In this document: positions 23,164 through 31,309 of the stretch, piece by piece
Layout: every line of letters starts with the position of its first letter
Numbering within the stretch: position 1 is the first letter of the stretch
Source of the DNA: Streptomyces rubradiris
GTDB taxonomy: Bacteria; Actinomycetota; Actinomycetes; Streptomycetales; Streptomycetaceae
Direction of reading: 5' to 3'
Assembly: GCF_016860525.1 (NCBI RefSeq)
Contig: NZ_BNEA01000001.1
Span: forward strand, 881,001-945,000
DNA length: 64,000 nt
Position numbers and translations under genes: made by a program
The notes under the pieces: generated by a model
Database searches by the model: none
Told to the model about the DNA's origin: nothing
The model's input: the letters and a program-made list of their open reading frames with translations, nothing else

Positions 23164-24123
23164 ATGAGCACGATCAGCGCCCGCGCCCGCAGCCGTACCC
23201 CCTCCCCCGCCACCGCCCCCGGGCCCGGCTCCGCCAGGGGCCGCGCCCGCCTGGACTGGCGGCTGCGCTTCGGCCTCCTGTCCCTGATCTGGGGCTTCAG
23301 CTTCCTGCTGATCAAGGTGGGCACCGAGGGGTACGCGCCGTTCCAGGTCACCCTCGGGCGGCTGGTGTTCGGCACGGCGGTGCTGGTGGCCGCGATGGCC
23401 GTGAAGCGGGAGCGGCTGCCGCGCGGGGCCCGGCTGTGGGGGCACATGGCGGTCGCCGCGCTCCTGCTGAACGCCCTGCCGTTCTCCCTCTTCGCCTACG
23501 CCGAGCTGACGATCCCGTCCACCCTGGCCGGCATCTGCAACGCCACCTCCCCGCTGTGGGGCATGGCCCTGTCCCTGGTCGCGTTGTCCGAGGACCGGCC
23601 GAGCAAGGTGCGCGTGGCCGGGCTCGGGCTGGGCTTCCTGGGCGTGCTGACCGTGCTCGGCGTCTGGCAGGGCTTCCACGGGCTGGACGCCACGGGCACG
23701 GCGATGGCGCTGCTGGCCTCGCTGAGCTATCCGGTGGGCTGGATCTACGTCCGGCGGACGCTCGCCGGTACGGGCAACTCCCATCTGTCCATGACCGGTG
23801 GGCAGTTGCTGCTGGCCACGGTCCAGCTCGCGGTGGTGACGCCCCTGTTCGCCGGCGTGCCGGGGCATGTCGCGCTCGTTCCGCTGCTGGCCGTCGCCGC
23901 GCTGGGCGCGCTGGGCACGGGGCTGGCGGTGCTGCTGCAGTACGGGCTGGTGGCCGAGGTCGGTCCCACCACCGCCCAGATGGTCACGTACTTCATCCCG
24001 GTCATCGCCACGGCGGCGGGAGTGGCCGTCCTCGGGGAGTCGCTGCGGTGGACGACGCCGGTGGGGGCGGTGATCGTACTGGCGGGCGCGGCGCTGACCC
24101 AGGTGCGGGGAAAGGGCGCGTGA
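23164..24123 (+). CDS. EamA/DMT family exporter
   Basis: About 319 residues with ten predicted membrane segments in two EamA repeats. The first begins at LLSLIWGFSFLLIKVGTEGY and the second near LDATGTAMALLASLSYPVGW. Such transporters export amino acids, purines or metabolites. ATG 23164 has only a weak ribosome binding site; a GTG or ATG further upstream is conceivable. It is divergent from a LysR regulator that probably controls it. Directly after its stop lies a 40-bp tandem duplication of the end of the next gene. Confidence 0.88.
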   Translation: MSTISARARSRTPSPATAPGPGSARGRARLDWRLRFGLLSLIWGFSFLLIKVGTEGYAPFQVTLGRLVFGTAVLVAAMAVKRERLPRGARLWGHMAVAALLLNALPFSLFAYAELTIPSTLAGICNATSPLWGMALSLVALSEDRPSKVRVAGLGLGFLGVLTVLGVWQGFHGLDATGTAMALLASLSYPVGWIYVRRTLAGTGNSHLSMTGGQLLLATVQLAVVTPLFAGVPGHVALVPLLAVAALGALGTGLAVLLQYGLVAEVGPTTAQMVTYFIPVIATAAGVAVLGESLRWTTPVGAVIVLAGAALTQVRGKGA

Positions 24124-24200
24124 CCGAGGCGGGGGGCGGGCCCCGCCGACCGCGCCCCCTCGGTCCGGACCTGCTCAGCCGCAGACTCGGCCCCGGCCCC

Positions 24201-24300
24201 CTCAGCCGTAGCCGCGCGCCCGCGCGCCTTGGTCCGCCCCCTCAGCCGCAGCCGCGCGCCCGCGCTCCTTGGTCCGCCCCCTCAGCCGTAGACGCGGGCC
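24201..24300. repeat. 40-bp tandem duplication of the mocR 3' end
   Basis: CTCAGCCGTAGCCGCGCGCC starts a 40-bp unit at 24201, is repeated at 24241 and again, diverged, at 24281. The third copy is the actual 3' end of the MocR gene (its stop codon is at 24282-24284). Each duplicate keeps a copy of the stop codon, so the gene tail has been copied twice downstream of itself. Confidence 0.8.
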
Positions 24301-25622
24301 GGGGACGGGCGTACGGCAGCCGCCACCGCGTCGGCCAGCGCGGTGATGTCGGCGTCCGTGAGCGGGGAGACCGTGATGCGCACGCCCTGCGGGGAGGCCA
24401 GGCGGAAGCGGGCGCCCGGGGCCACCGCCCAGCCGCTCTGGAGCAGGCGGGCGAGGGCGCCCGTCTCGTCGGGGACCGGGACCCAGACGTTCATGCCGCT
24501 GCGGCCGTGGGCGATGACGCCGCGTTCCGCCAGCGCGCCGACCAGGGCGTCCCGCCGGGCGCCGTAGGACCGGGCCACCGCCGCCCGGTCCACCGCGCCG
24601 TGCGCCCACAGGTGGGCCACGGCGCGTTGTAGCAGCAGGCTCACCCAGCCGGGGCCGAGGCGCTGGCGCCCCCGGAGCCGGTCGACGGTGACCGGGTCCC
24701 CGGTGAGGACGGCGAGGCGCAGGTCGGGGCCGTAGGCCTTGGCGGCGGAACGGACGAAGGCCCAGTGGCGGGTGACGCCCGCGAGGGGGTGCAGCGGCAG
24801 GTCGACGATGCCGTGGCCGTGGTCGTCCTCGATGAGCAGGGTCCCCGGGTGCTCGCGCAGCACCGCGCGCAGGGCACGCGCGCGTGTGGCGGTGACCGAG
24901 GCGCCGGTCGGGTTCTGCGCCCGGTCGGTGACGATGAGCGCGCGGGCCCCGGACTCCAGGGCGCGGCGCAGGTCGTCCGGGCGCGGTCCGTCGTCGTCCA
25001 CGCCGACCGGGGCCGTGTGCAGGCCGAGCGCGGGAACGAGGTCCAGGAGGCTGCCCCAGCCGGGGTCCTCGACGGCGACCGTGTCGCCGGGCCTGAGGTG
25101 GGCGGTGAGGACGCGTTCGATGGCGTCGAGGGAGCCGGAGGTCACGGTCAGCGGGCCCGCGGGGACGCCGTCGGCGTCGAGTTCGGCGCGGGCGAGCCGG
25201 GCGAGGTCCGGGTCCACGGGGTCGTCGCCGTAGCGGACGGGCCGCCGGTCGCCCTGCCCGGCCGCCGCGGCGAGGGCCGGGGCCAGGCGGGGCAGCAGGG
25301 CCGGGTCGGGGTTGCCCGTGGACAGGTCGCGGCCACCGGGGGGCACCTCGACGCGCAGTTCCTCCCGGCCGGTGGTGGCCGGCTTGGCGCGGACCCGGCT
25401 GCCCCGGCGGCCGGCCGTCTCGATCACCCCGCGTTCGCGCAGGATGCGGTAGGCGGCGGCGACCGTGTTCGGATTCACCCCCAGCCGGGCCGCCAACTCC
25501 CTGAGCGGGGGCAGGAGTTCTCCCGGCTCCAGCCCGCCCGATCCGACCGCCCGTTCGACGCTGGCCGCGATCTCGGCTGCGCCGCGCCCTTCGATCCGAT
25601 ACTCTCCTAGCACAAAGCACAT
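24282..25622 (-). CDS. MocR-type regulator (GntR HTH plus aminotransferase domain)
   Basis: A 446-residue fusion of an N-terminal winged helix (LPPLRELAARLGVNPNTVAA, AYRILRERGVIETAGRRGS) and a fold-type I aminotransferase domain (VTSGSLDAIERVLTAHLRPG, ENPTG-like DRAQNPTGASV, IEDDHGHG, VRSAAKAYGPDLR with the PLP lysine). MocR proteins sense PLP or amino compounds bound to PLP. It is divergent from a pyridoxamine oxidase-like gene. ATG 25622 has no ribosome binding site and may be leaderless. Repeated sites lie in and upstream of the start. Confidence 0.9.
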   Translation of the reverse strand: MCFVLGEYRIEGRGAAEIAASVERAVGSGGLEPGELLPPLRELAARLGVNPNTVAAAYRILRERGVIETAGRRGSRVRAKPATTGREELRVEVPPGGRDLSTGNPDPALLPRLAPALAAAAGQGDRRPVRYGDDPVDPDLARLARAELDADGVPAGPLTVTSGSLDAIERVLTAHLRPGDTVAVEDPGWGSLLDLVPALGLHTAPVGVDDDGPRPDDLRRALESGARALIVTDRAQNPTGASVTATRARALRAVLREHPGTLLIEDDHGHGIVDLPLHPLAGVTRHWAFVRSAAKAYGPDLRLAVLTGDPVTVDRLRGRQRLGPGWVSLLLQRAVAHLWAHGAVDRAAVARSYGARRDALVGALAERGVIAHGRSGMNVWVPVPDETGALARLLQSGWAVAPGARFRLASPQGVRITVSPLTDADITALADAVAAAVRPSPARVYG

Positions 25623-25637
25623 TATGCACTAGTGCAA
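25607..25637. promoter_or_regulatory. MocR operator candidate: direct repeats plus palindrome
   Basis: CTAGCACAA (25607-25615) and CTAGTGCAA (25629-25637) are near-identical direct repeats 22 bp apart, two helical turns. The second overlaps a perfect 12-bp palindrome TGCACTAGTGCA (25625-25636). MocR proteins typically bind two spaced direct repeats, and this site sits between mocR and its divergent target. Confidence 0.6.
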
Positions 25638-25660
25638 TAGAGATCGCCATGGAGGGGACC

Positions 25661-26347
25661 ATGCAGGGCACCACCGAGGAATCGCGGCCCGCCGCCTACG
25701 CGCCGACCGACCGCACCGTACCGACGCGTTCCGCGGAGCGGGCGTCGTACGACAGGGAGCTGGTGCACGCGATCCTGGACGAGGGGTACGTGTGCCACCT
25801 CGGCTTCGTCCGGGACGGCGCCCCCGTGGTGCTGCCGACGCTGTACGGCCGGGTCGGCGAGCGGCTCTACGTCCACGGCTCTACCGGCTCCCGGCCGCTG
25901 CGGATGACCGGCCAGGCCGACCCGGGCCTGCCGGTGTGCCTGACGGTCACCCACGTCGACGGGCTGGTGCTGGCCCGCTCCGCCTTCCACCACTCGATCA
26001 ACTACCGCTCGGTCGTGGTGCACGGCATCGCGCACGAGGTCACCGACCCGGAGGAGCGGCGGCTGGCCCTGGACGCGCTGGTCGACCACGTCGTACCGGG
26101 CCGGGCCGCCGACTCCCGGCCCGCGAGCAAGAAGGAACTGGCCGCCACCGCGGTGATCCGCCTGGACCTGGAGGAGGTCTCGGCCAAGGTCCGCACTGGC
26201 GGCGCCAACGACGAGCCCGAGGACCTCGCCCTGCCGCACTGGGCCGGCGTCGTCCCGCTCCGCAAGGGCTACGAGGCCCCCGTTCCCAACGGCGACCTGA
26301 CCCCCGGCATCGGGCTGCCGGACTATCTGGCGGCGCTGGGGCGGTGA
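25661..26347 (+). CDS. Pyridoxamine 5'-phosphate oxidase-like flavoprotein
   Basis: A 228-residue split-barrel protein with YDRELVHAILDEGYVCHLGF, then LPTLYGRVGERLYVHGSTGS, a typical FMN-binding pattern of the PNPOx-like NimA group. It could oxidise or reduce a B6 vitamer or a nitro compound; FMN binding is the safer statement. ATG 25661 has a strong ribosome binding site (GGAGGGG) and is preferred over ATG 25649. Divergence from MocR across a shared operator suggests control by PLP-linked signals. Confidence 0.85.
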   Translation: MQGTTEESRPAAYAPTDRTVPTRSAERASYDRELVHAILDEGYVCHLGFVRDGAPVVLPTLYGRVGERLYVHGSTGSRPLRMTGQADPGLPVCLTVTHVDGLVLARSAFHHSINYRSVVVHGIAHEVTDPEERRLALDALVDHVVPGRAADSRPASKKELAATAVIRLDLEEVSAKVRTGGANDEPEDLALPHWAGVVPLRKGYEAPVPNGDLTPGIGLPDYLAALGR

Positions 26348-26411
26348 CGGCCCGCCCGGGGGCGGACGGCCCGCCGGGCAGACGGCCCGGGGCGGGCGGC
26401 CCCGGGTGGCC

Positions 26412-26506
26412 ACCGGTCACACCACGGCCGGCTCCGGACAGGCGGCCGGAGTCGGCCGCCCACGGACGGACGACCGGGCAACCGGTCACACCACCGTTGG
26501 CTCCGG
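26412..26506. repeat. 26-bp duplication of the EamA gene tail
   Basis: ACCGGTCACACCAC followed by a GGCTCCGG block occurs at 26412-26437 and again at 26481-26506 with three mismatches. The second copy spans the stop codon of the EamA gene (26486), so the gene tail is duplicated 69 bp downstream. Confidence 0.65.
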
Positions 26507-27433
26507 GCGGTCGGACGCGCGGGCCTCGCTCACGGCCAGGCCCGCCACGGCGCCGAGCATCAGCAGGGTGCCGGCCGCCGTGGCCGCCGTGAGCCGTTCG
26601 CCGAGCAGGAGCACGGCGAGTACGGCAGCGGTCACCGGCTCCAGCAGCATGATCACGGAGACGGTGGCGGACCGGACGACCGCGGCTCCCGCGAAGTAGA
26701 ACGCGTAGGCGAGGGCCGTCGGCACGGCGGCGATGTAGAGCAGCAGGCACAACAGCCGGACCGGATGGGCGGTGTGCGGCAGCAGCCCCTCCTGGACGGT
26801 GAACGGCAGCAGGCACAGGCTGGTCACGGCGAAGGCGCCTTCCGTGGTGCCCGCGGTGTCGCCGCCCCCGTCCCTCCCCCACCAGCGGGTGAGCAGGGTC
26901 ATGGCGCCGTAGCCCGCCGCCGAGACCACGGCGAGCAGCACCCCGGCCGGCCGGACGGTCGCGGCCGAGCCGCCCAGGGTGAGCACGGCCAGCCCGGCGA
27001 GCGCGCCCGCGACGGCCGCGGCACCGCCCACGCCCAGCCTCTCGCCGAGCAGCAGCCGGGCGCCGAGCGCTATCAGCACGGGACCCGCGCCGAGGGTCAC
27101 GACGGTGGCCACGGCCAGCCCGGTCGACGCCACCGCCGCGAAGTACGCGGTCTGGAACACGGCGAGGGCGACTCCGGTGGCCAGGACCCTCGTGACCGCG
27201 CGGCGCGTCGGCCGGGCGGGGGCGGTGCGGCCGGCGCGCGGGCGCAGCAGGCGGCCGGCCAGCAGCAGGGCGAGCCCCAGCGCGCAGCGCCAGAAGGAGA
27301 GGGCGAAGGCGCCCAGGTCGCTGGTCCGGTAGACCAGCGAGCCGGCGGCGCCCGCGGTGCCCCAGGCGGCACCGGTGATGATCAGGTAGAGCAGGCCACG
27401 CCCGACGGGCAGGCCGGAGGAAGTGTTCGACAA
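26486..27433 (-). CDS. EamA/DMT family exporter, behind a candidate leader peptide
   Basis: A 315-residue transporter with ten membrane segments ([20 protein letters not shown], then [18 protein letters not shown]; second repeat near [16 protein letters not shown]). Substrate unknown, probably an amino acid or related metabolite. The start is a TTG at 27433 with GGAGAG 7 bases upstream. It follows another EamA gene on the same strand; the 193-bp gap between them holds a 13-residue reading frame and a strong hairpin, which may attenuate expression. Confidence 0.87.
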   Translation of the reverse strand: MSNTSSGLPVGRGLLYLIITGAAWGTAGAAGSLVYRTSDLGAFALSFWRCALGLALLLAGRLLRPRAGRTAPARPTRRAVTRVLATGVALAVFQTAYFAAVASTGLAVATVVTLGAGPVLIALGARLLLGERLGVGGAAAVAGALAGLAVLTLGGSAATVRPAGVLLAVVSAAGYGAMTLLTRWWGRDGGGDTAGTTEGAFAVTSLCLLPFTVQEGLLPHTAHPVRLLCLLLYIAAVPTALAYAFYFAGAAVVRSATVSVIMLLEPVTAAVLAVLLLGERLTAATAAGTLLMLGAVAGLAVSEARASDRPEPTVV

Positions 27434-27479
27434 CAGAATCTCTCCGCAGAAGCGCGCATGACAGCGCGGAAGTCCGAAG

Positions 27480-27501
27480 GCGTCCCGGCTCGGCGGGACG
27501 C
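27480..27501 (-). promoter_or_regulatory. Hairpin in the leader of the EamA exporter
   Basis: A perfect 8-bp stem GCGTCCCG (27480-27487) with CGGGACGC (27494-27501) and a 6-base loop lies 47 bases before the TTG start. No T tract follows it, so it may act in translation or as a Rho-independent pause rather than as a classical terminator. Confidence 0.5.
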
Positions 27502-27574
27502 GCCTGCTTCATCTGCGGGCAGCACCGTCCAGCCCGGCGCGCGCACGCGTCGGGCGAGTGCCCGGAGGCCCGCC

Positions 27575-27616
27575 TCAGGCGGCCGGGGGCGGAAGGACGA
27601 GTGCGTTCTGCTGCAT
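27575..27616 (-). CDS. Possible 13-residue leader peptide with a Pro-Pro-Pro motif
   Basis: A short frame from ATG 27616 encodes MQQNALVLPPPAA and stops at TGA 27577-27575, just after the upstream EamA gene and before the hairpin at 27480-27501. Consecutive prolines stall ribosomes unless EF-P helps, so ribosome stalling here could alter folding of the downstream leader. The ribosome binding site is weak, and the call rests on position and composition only. Confidence 0.35.
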   Translation of the reverse strand: MQQNALVLPPPAA

Positions 27617-27626
27617 GATCGGGACT

Positions 27627-28631
27627 CTAGGCCGCGGTGCCCCGCGCCGACAACTCCGTTTCCGCGCCACCGGCGGCGACCGGCTCGGGAGTGTCCTTGC
27701 CGGGCCCTGCGGACTGGGCGATGAAGGCGCCGACCAGGACGACCGCGCCACCCGCGACCTGCGGCGCGGAGAGGTGCTCGCCGAGCAGCACCCAGGCCAG
27801 CACGGTCGCGATGACCGCCTCCAGGCAGGCGACGACCCCGGCGACCTGCGGCGACAGCCGGCGCACGGACAGCACCCCGGTGACGTAGGCGATCACCGTG
27901 GCGACGAGCACGATCCAGGCGAGCAGGACGGCGGCCGGTACGGCGGTGCCGTTCAGGTCGGCGGAGCCGCCCAGCACCGACCAGTCCATGCTCCAGGGCC
28001 GGGCCACCGCCGTCAGCACGGCGGCGCCGACGAGCAACCCGTAGGCGATGACCCCGAGCGGGTCCGGTGCCGTCCCGCCCGCGTCGCTGCCCTGGTCGGC
28101 GAGGATGAAGTAGCCGACCTGGCAGCAGGCGGCGCCGAGGGCGAGCACCAGGCCGAGCGCGTCGAAGCTCAGCCCGGACCAGACCTCCACCACGCAGGCG
28201 AGGCCGCCGGCCGCGAGGACCACGCCGAGCGCGGCGGCGCGGGTGACGGGCCGCCGCTGCACGAACCGCACCCAGCCCAGCACCAGGGCGGGCGCCAGGT
28301 ACTCGATGAGCAGCGCGACGCCGACCGGGATACGGGAGAGCGCGGCGAAGTAGCAGGCCTGGACTCCGGCGACGGCGAGCAGCCCGAACCCGGCGAGCAG
28401 CGCGGGCCGGCGGCGCGGCAGGGCGCGGTGCCGCACGGCGACCGGCAGCATCACCAGGGCGGCGCCCGCCACCCGCAGCCACACCACGTGCAGCGGGTCG
28501 AGGCCCGCCTCGATCAGCGGCTTCGCGGCCACGCCGGACCCGCCGAAGGCCAGCGCGGAGGCGAGTGCGAGGCCGAGCCCGGCTCCCCTGCCGGGACTGT
28601 CCTGACTGCTCACAGACGTATGCACCGGCAC
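27627..28631 (-). CDS. EamA/DMT family exporter (upstream of the pair)
   Basis: A 334-residue transporter with ten membrane segments (GLGLALASALAFGGSGVAAK, VQACYFAALSRIPVGVALLI, ending AGGAVVLVGAFIAQSAG). The signature resembles RhtA-like threonine/homoserine exporters, but the substrate is unproven. GTG 28631 is used; GTG 28613 is an in-frame alternative with no better ribosome binding site. It is the first gene of a two-exporter transcription unit. Confidence 0.87.
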   Translation of the reverse strand: MPVHTSVSSQDSPGRGAGLGLALASALAFGGSGVAAKPLIEAGLDPLHVVWLRVAGAALVMLPVAVRHRALPRRRPALLAGFGLLAVAGVQACYFAALSRIPVGVALLIEYLAPALVLGWVRFVQRRPVTRAAALGVVLAAGGLACVVEVWSGLSFDALGLVLALGAACCQVGYFILADQGSDAGGTAPDPLGVIAYGLLVGAAVLTAVARPWSMDWSVLGGSADLNGTAVPAAVLLAWIVLVATVIAYVTGVLSVRRLSPQVAGVVACLEAVIATVLAWVLLGEHLSAPQVAGGAVVLVGAFIAQSAGPGKDTPEPVAAGGAETELSARGTAA

Positions 28632-28677
28632 ATGATGACAGGCGCCGACAGGAGCGTCATCCCGGTTGACACCTGTC

Positions 28678-28903
28678 TCAGCGGGTGGACGGTCCGGGGG
28701 CAGCCGGTGGGCGGTCCGGGAGGGCCGGCCGGTGGGTGGTCCGGGGGGGCAGCCGGTGGGTGGTCCGGGGGGGGCAGCCGGTGGGTGGTCCGGGGGGCGG
28801 TCCGGGGGGCGGCCGGTGGGTGCTCCGGGGCTTCAGCCGGTGGACGGTCCGGGGGCTCAATCGGTGGATGGTCCGGGGCTTCAGCCGCTGGACGGTTCCG
28901 ACG
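28678..28903. repeat. Nine-copy 23-25-bp array amplified from a gene tail
   Basis: About nine imperfect copies of a unit like CAGCCGGTGGGTGGTCCGGG run from 28678 to 28903, drifting mostly in the length of the G tract. The last copy is the 3' end of the Clp-N domain gene (its stop is at 28881). Many copies keep a TCA, the reverse complement of a TGA stop. It looks like repeated duplication of the gene end by replication slippage. Confidence 0.85.
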
Positions 28904-29624
28904 GTTCGCCGTCCGCCCGCCCGTCGTCGGCGCGGGTCCCGGCCCCGGCCTCGATCCGTGCGATCAGGTCGTGAGCCGCGATGCCGGCGCGTTCGAGCAC
29001 CTCCACGGCCCGGGACGCCGGGTCGGCGGCGAGCGCCGCGAGCAGATCGGTACCGGCGACGCGGTGGGCGTTGCGGCGCCGGGCGCGGACGCGGGCGTCG
29101 ACGAGCGCGGCGGCAGCGGCGGGCGACCAGCGGCCGGCGTCCCGGCCCGTGATGTCGACGTACCGGCCCACGCCGCAGGTGTCCCGGCCGGTGGCGTCGG
29201 TGTCCCGGCCCCTGCCGTCGGCGTTCCCGCCCGTGGCATCGGCGGGCGGCTGCCCGGAACGACCGGCCGGAGCGGCTACGACGGGGAGCGCGCCGGAGTC
29301 CTCGACATCGGCCCGCCAGCGCAGACCGTAGCCGATGCTGCGCTGCACGAGATAGCCGAGGAGCCGGGCGAGCCGCCGCGGTTCACCCACGGCGGCACGG
29401 ACCTCGGGGTCGTGTTCCAGCAGGGTGTGGAGCAGATGGGCGGTATCGGTCTGCCGGTCCCCGTCCCGGACGGCCCTCCTTCGGGCACCGGCGACCACCG
29501 CCGCCAGCTCCGCGTCGAGCCCGGCAGCGCCGTCCTGGTGCGGAACCGCTTGGTCGGGGGCGGTCCGGTCGGCTGTACGGGGTTGCACATCCCCTACCTC
29601 ATCAGCCCCAACGGGACGGGACAT
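28881..29624 (-). CDS. Clp N-terminal (Clp R) domain protein
   Basis: About 247 residues without an AAA+ ATPase domain. Two ClpA/B-type N-terminal repeats are visible: AVRDGDRQTDTAHLLHTLLE and ARRRNAHRVAGTDLLAALAA, each with the helix-turn-helix pair that binds substrates or adaptors. A disordered linker (rich in G, R, T, D) separates them. Stand-alone Clp-N proteins are common in Streptomyces and probably act as adaptors or decoys for Clp chaperones. ATG 29624 is used; ATG 29666 is possible. Its 3' end is the source of the downstream repeat array. Confidence 0.75.
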   Translation of the reverse strand: MSRPVGADEVGDVQPRTADRTAPDQAVPHQDGAAGLDAELAAVVAGARRRAVRDGDRQTDTAHLLHTLLEHDPEVRAAVGEPRRLARLLGYLVQRSIGYGLRWRADVEDSGALPVVAAPAGRSGQPPADATGGNADGRGRDTDATGRDTCGVGRYVDITGRDAGRWSPAAAAALVDARVRARRRNAHRVAGTDLLAALAADPASRAVEVLERAGIAAHDLIARIEAGAGTRADDGRADGEPSEPSSG

Positions 29625-29855
29625 CCGCGACAGGAACCATTTTCGCGTCCCACGCGGAGTGGACATCACCGGCCTGGATCTCATCCTCACGGAGGAGATC
29701 CGGCCGATGTGGGGCGACTCCGCGCGCGCCGCCTTGCCGTCCGGGTGGCGCGCCCGGGGCGTGCCTGACGGTTCGTCAGTATTGAATGTTCGCGCTTCTG
29801 CGACTACGTTCCGCGACACCGTAGCCCGGTACGCCCGATCCGAAGGGGTGGTCGC

Positions 29856-30284
29856 ATGGCCGAAGTCAGCGCGGAGGCACGCATCCAGGCGCCGGCCGGG
29901 AAGGTGTGGGCCCGGCTCACCGACTGGCCGTCGTACGGGGCGTGGAACGCGACCCACACCGGCTTCCCGCAGGGCGGCCCCGCGGACCTGGCCGTGGGCG
30001 GGACGTTCCGGGAGAACATGAAGCTGATGGGTTTTCCGGCGGAGGTCGACTGGACCATCGAGGAACTGGAGCCGGCCCGGGTCCTCGCCATCCGTGGCAA
30101 GGGCCCGATGGCGGTGACCGTCGCCACCCGCTACACGCTGACCCCGGACGGGGACGCCACGACGGTCCGGATCGACGGCGAGTTCACCGGCGCCGCCGTG
30201 ACCCTGATGGCGGCCAGGCTCAAGGACTCGGCGACGACCGCACTGACCGAGTCCCTGCGCAGGCTGGGCGACCTGGTGAGCTGA
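29856..30284 (+). CDS. SRPBCC (START-like) family protein
   Basis: A 142-residue helix-grip protein of the polyketide cyclase/dehydrase-like branch (EARIQAPAGKVWARLTDWPS, then MGFPAEVDWTIEELEPARVL). These proteins bind hydrophobic ligands in a central cavity and may be cyclases, lipid binders or toxin-like proteins. GAAGGGG precedes ATG 29856. Divergent from the Clp-N gene; the intergenic region contains an inverted repeat GGATCTC/GAGATCC near 29677-29701. Confidence 0.85.
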   Translation: MAEVSAEARIQAPAGKVWARLTDWPSYGAWNATHTGFPQGGPADLAVGGTFRENMKLMGFPAEVDWTIEELEPARVLAIRGKGPMAVTVATRYTLTPDGDATTVRIDGEFTGAAVTLMAARLKDSATTALTESLRRLGDLVS

Positions 30285-30327
30285 GCGAGAACCCCGCCCG
30301 GCCGGGACCACCAGCCGAACCGCACGA

Positions 30328-30379
30328 ACCAGCCGGCACCGACCGCCGTACGAACCAGCCGGTACCGACCGCCGTACGA
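30328..30379. repeat. Tandem 26-bp repeat
   Basis: Two adjacent copies (30328-30353 and 30354-30379) of a unit beginning ACCAGCCGG and ending CCGTACGA, with one difference, follow the SRPBCC gene. A diverged third piece precedes them. Confidence 0.8.
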
Positions 30380-30433
30380 ACCGGCTGCGTCCGGTCGGCA
30401 CACGCCCACCCCTGGCCGGTCGTCGTACGCTCC

Positions 30434-31066
30434 TCAGTGCTCGTCGGCGAGGATCAGATACAGCTTCTTGCGGGCGTCGTTGATGACAGTCAGCGCCTTC
30501 TCCCGCTGCTCCTTGCTGCCGGTCTTCCAGACCTGACCGAAGGCCTCCATCAGACCGAAGCCGGCCTGACGGATCTCACCGAGGGCTTCCCAGTCGACCC
30601 CGCGCGAGGCCTCCTCCCAGGGGGCGTCGGGACCCTCCTCGGCGGCGGCGCGTCCGCTCTCGGTGAGCGCGAACAGCTTTTTCCCGCCCTCGCTCTGGCT
30701 GGCGATCAGCCCCTCGTCCTCCAGCAGTTGGAGGGTGGGGTAGACCGAGCCGGGGCTGGGCTTCCAGGCGCCGCCGCTGCGTTCGGCGATCTCCTGGATC
30801 ATCTCGTAGCCGTGCATGGGCCGCTCCTTGAGCAGGGCCAGGAGCGAGGCGCGCACATCACCGCGCCGCGCCCGCCCCCGCGGACCGCCACGCCCCCGCG
30901 GCCCCCAGGGACCGGCCCCGAACCCGGGCCCACCCGGCCCGAACGGTCCCCCCGGTCCCCCCGGCCCGAACGGCCCGAAGGCACCCCGCCGCCCCTCGAA
31001 ACCGCCGACGCCCCACCGTCCGGCCCCCTCATGCCGGTGCCCACGCTCGAATCCATGACCACGCAT
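30434..31066 (-). CDS. PadR family transcriptional regulator
   Basis: A 210-residue repressor. A glycine- and proline-rich N-terminal tail of about 65 residues (GPFGPGGPG-type repeats) precedes the PadR winged helix (SLLALLKERPMHGYEMIQEI, then GSVYPTLQLLEDEGLI). The C-terminal helix mediates dimerisation. ATG 31066 is preferred with GGAGTG 8 bases upstream. Two inverted repeats just upstream suggest autoregulation. No transporter gene is adjacent, so its target operon is unclear. Confidence 0.9.
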   Translation of the reverse strand: MRGHGFERGHRHEGAGRWGVGGFEGRRGAFGPFGPGGPGGPFGPGGPGFGAGPWGPRGRGGPRGRARRGDVRASLLALLKERPMHGYEMIQEIAERSGGAWKPSPGSVYPTLQLLEDEGLIASQSEGGKKLFALTESGRAAAEEGPDAPWEEASRGVDWEALGEIRQAGFGLMEAFGQVWKTGSKEQREKALTVINDARKKLYLILADEH

Positions 31067-31105
31067 CGCGATCACTCCATCCCATCGCTGATCAGTCGCG
31101 TACAC

Positions 31106-31140
31106 GTCGCGAGCATTCGCGACACTTCAACGATATATCG
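31106..31140. promoter_or_regulatory. Two palindromes upstream of padR
   Basis: GTCGCGAGCATTCGCGAC (31106-31123) is a perfect 7-4-7 inverted repeat and CGATATATCG (31131-31140) is a perfect 10-bp palindrome. They lie 40-75 bp before the padR start, where a self-regulating PadR would bind. The TATA-like core may also be part of a promoter. Confidence 0.5.
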
Positions 31141-31180
31141 GAACAGCGAATACGCCAACACCCATGCGGCACCTCACCCA

Positions 31181-31208
31181 GTGACCTGTGACCTGTGACC
31201 TGTGACCT
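31181..31208. repeat. Four perfect tandem copies of GTGACCT
   Basis: The 7-mer GTGACCT is repeated four times without mismatch in the gap between padR and the methyltransferase. Copies of GTGA supply possible start codons in all three frames, which makes the start of the next gene hard to fix. Confidence 0.9.
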
Positions 31209-31309
31209 CTGGAAGCGAACCTTGCCCGATTGCCACCGAAGGCCGGTTGGCGACGGTTTGGGACGCCGTTTTGCCGGAGCGGCAACGCGAGTGGCGTGAC
31301 CGGGCCGCG

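Noticed and set aside
28678..28903. Repeat array considered as a CRISPR
   Set aside because: Units are contiguous without unique spacers, drift gradually, and derive from a gene tail; no cas genes are nearby.
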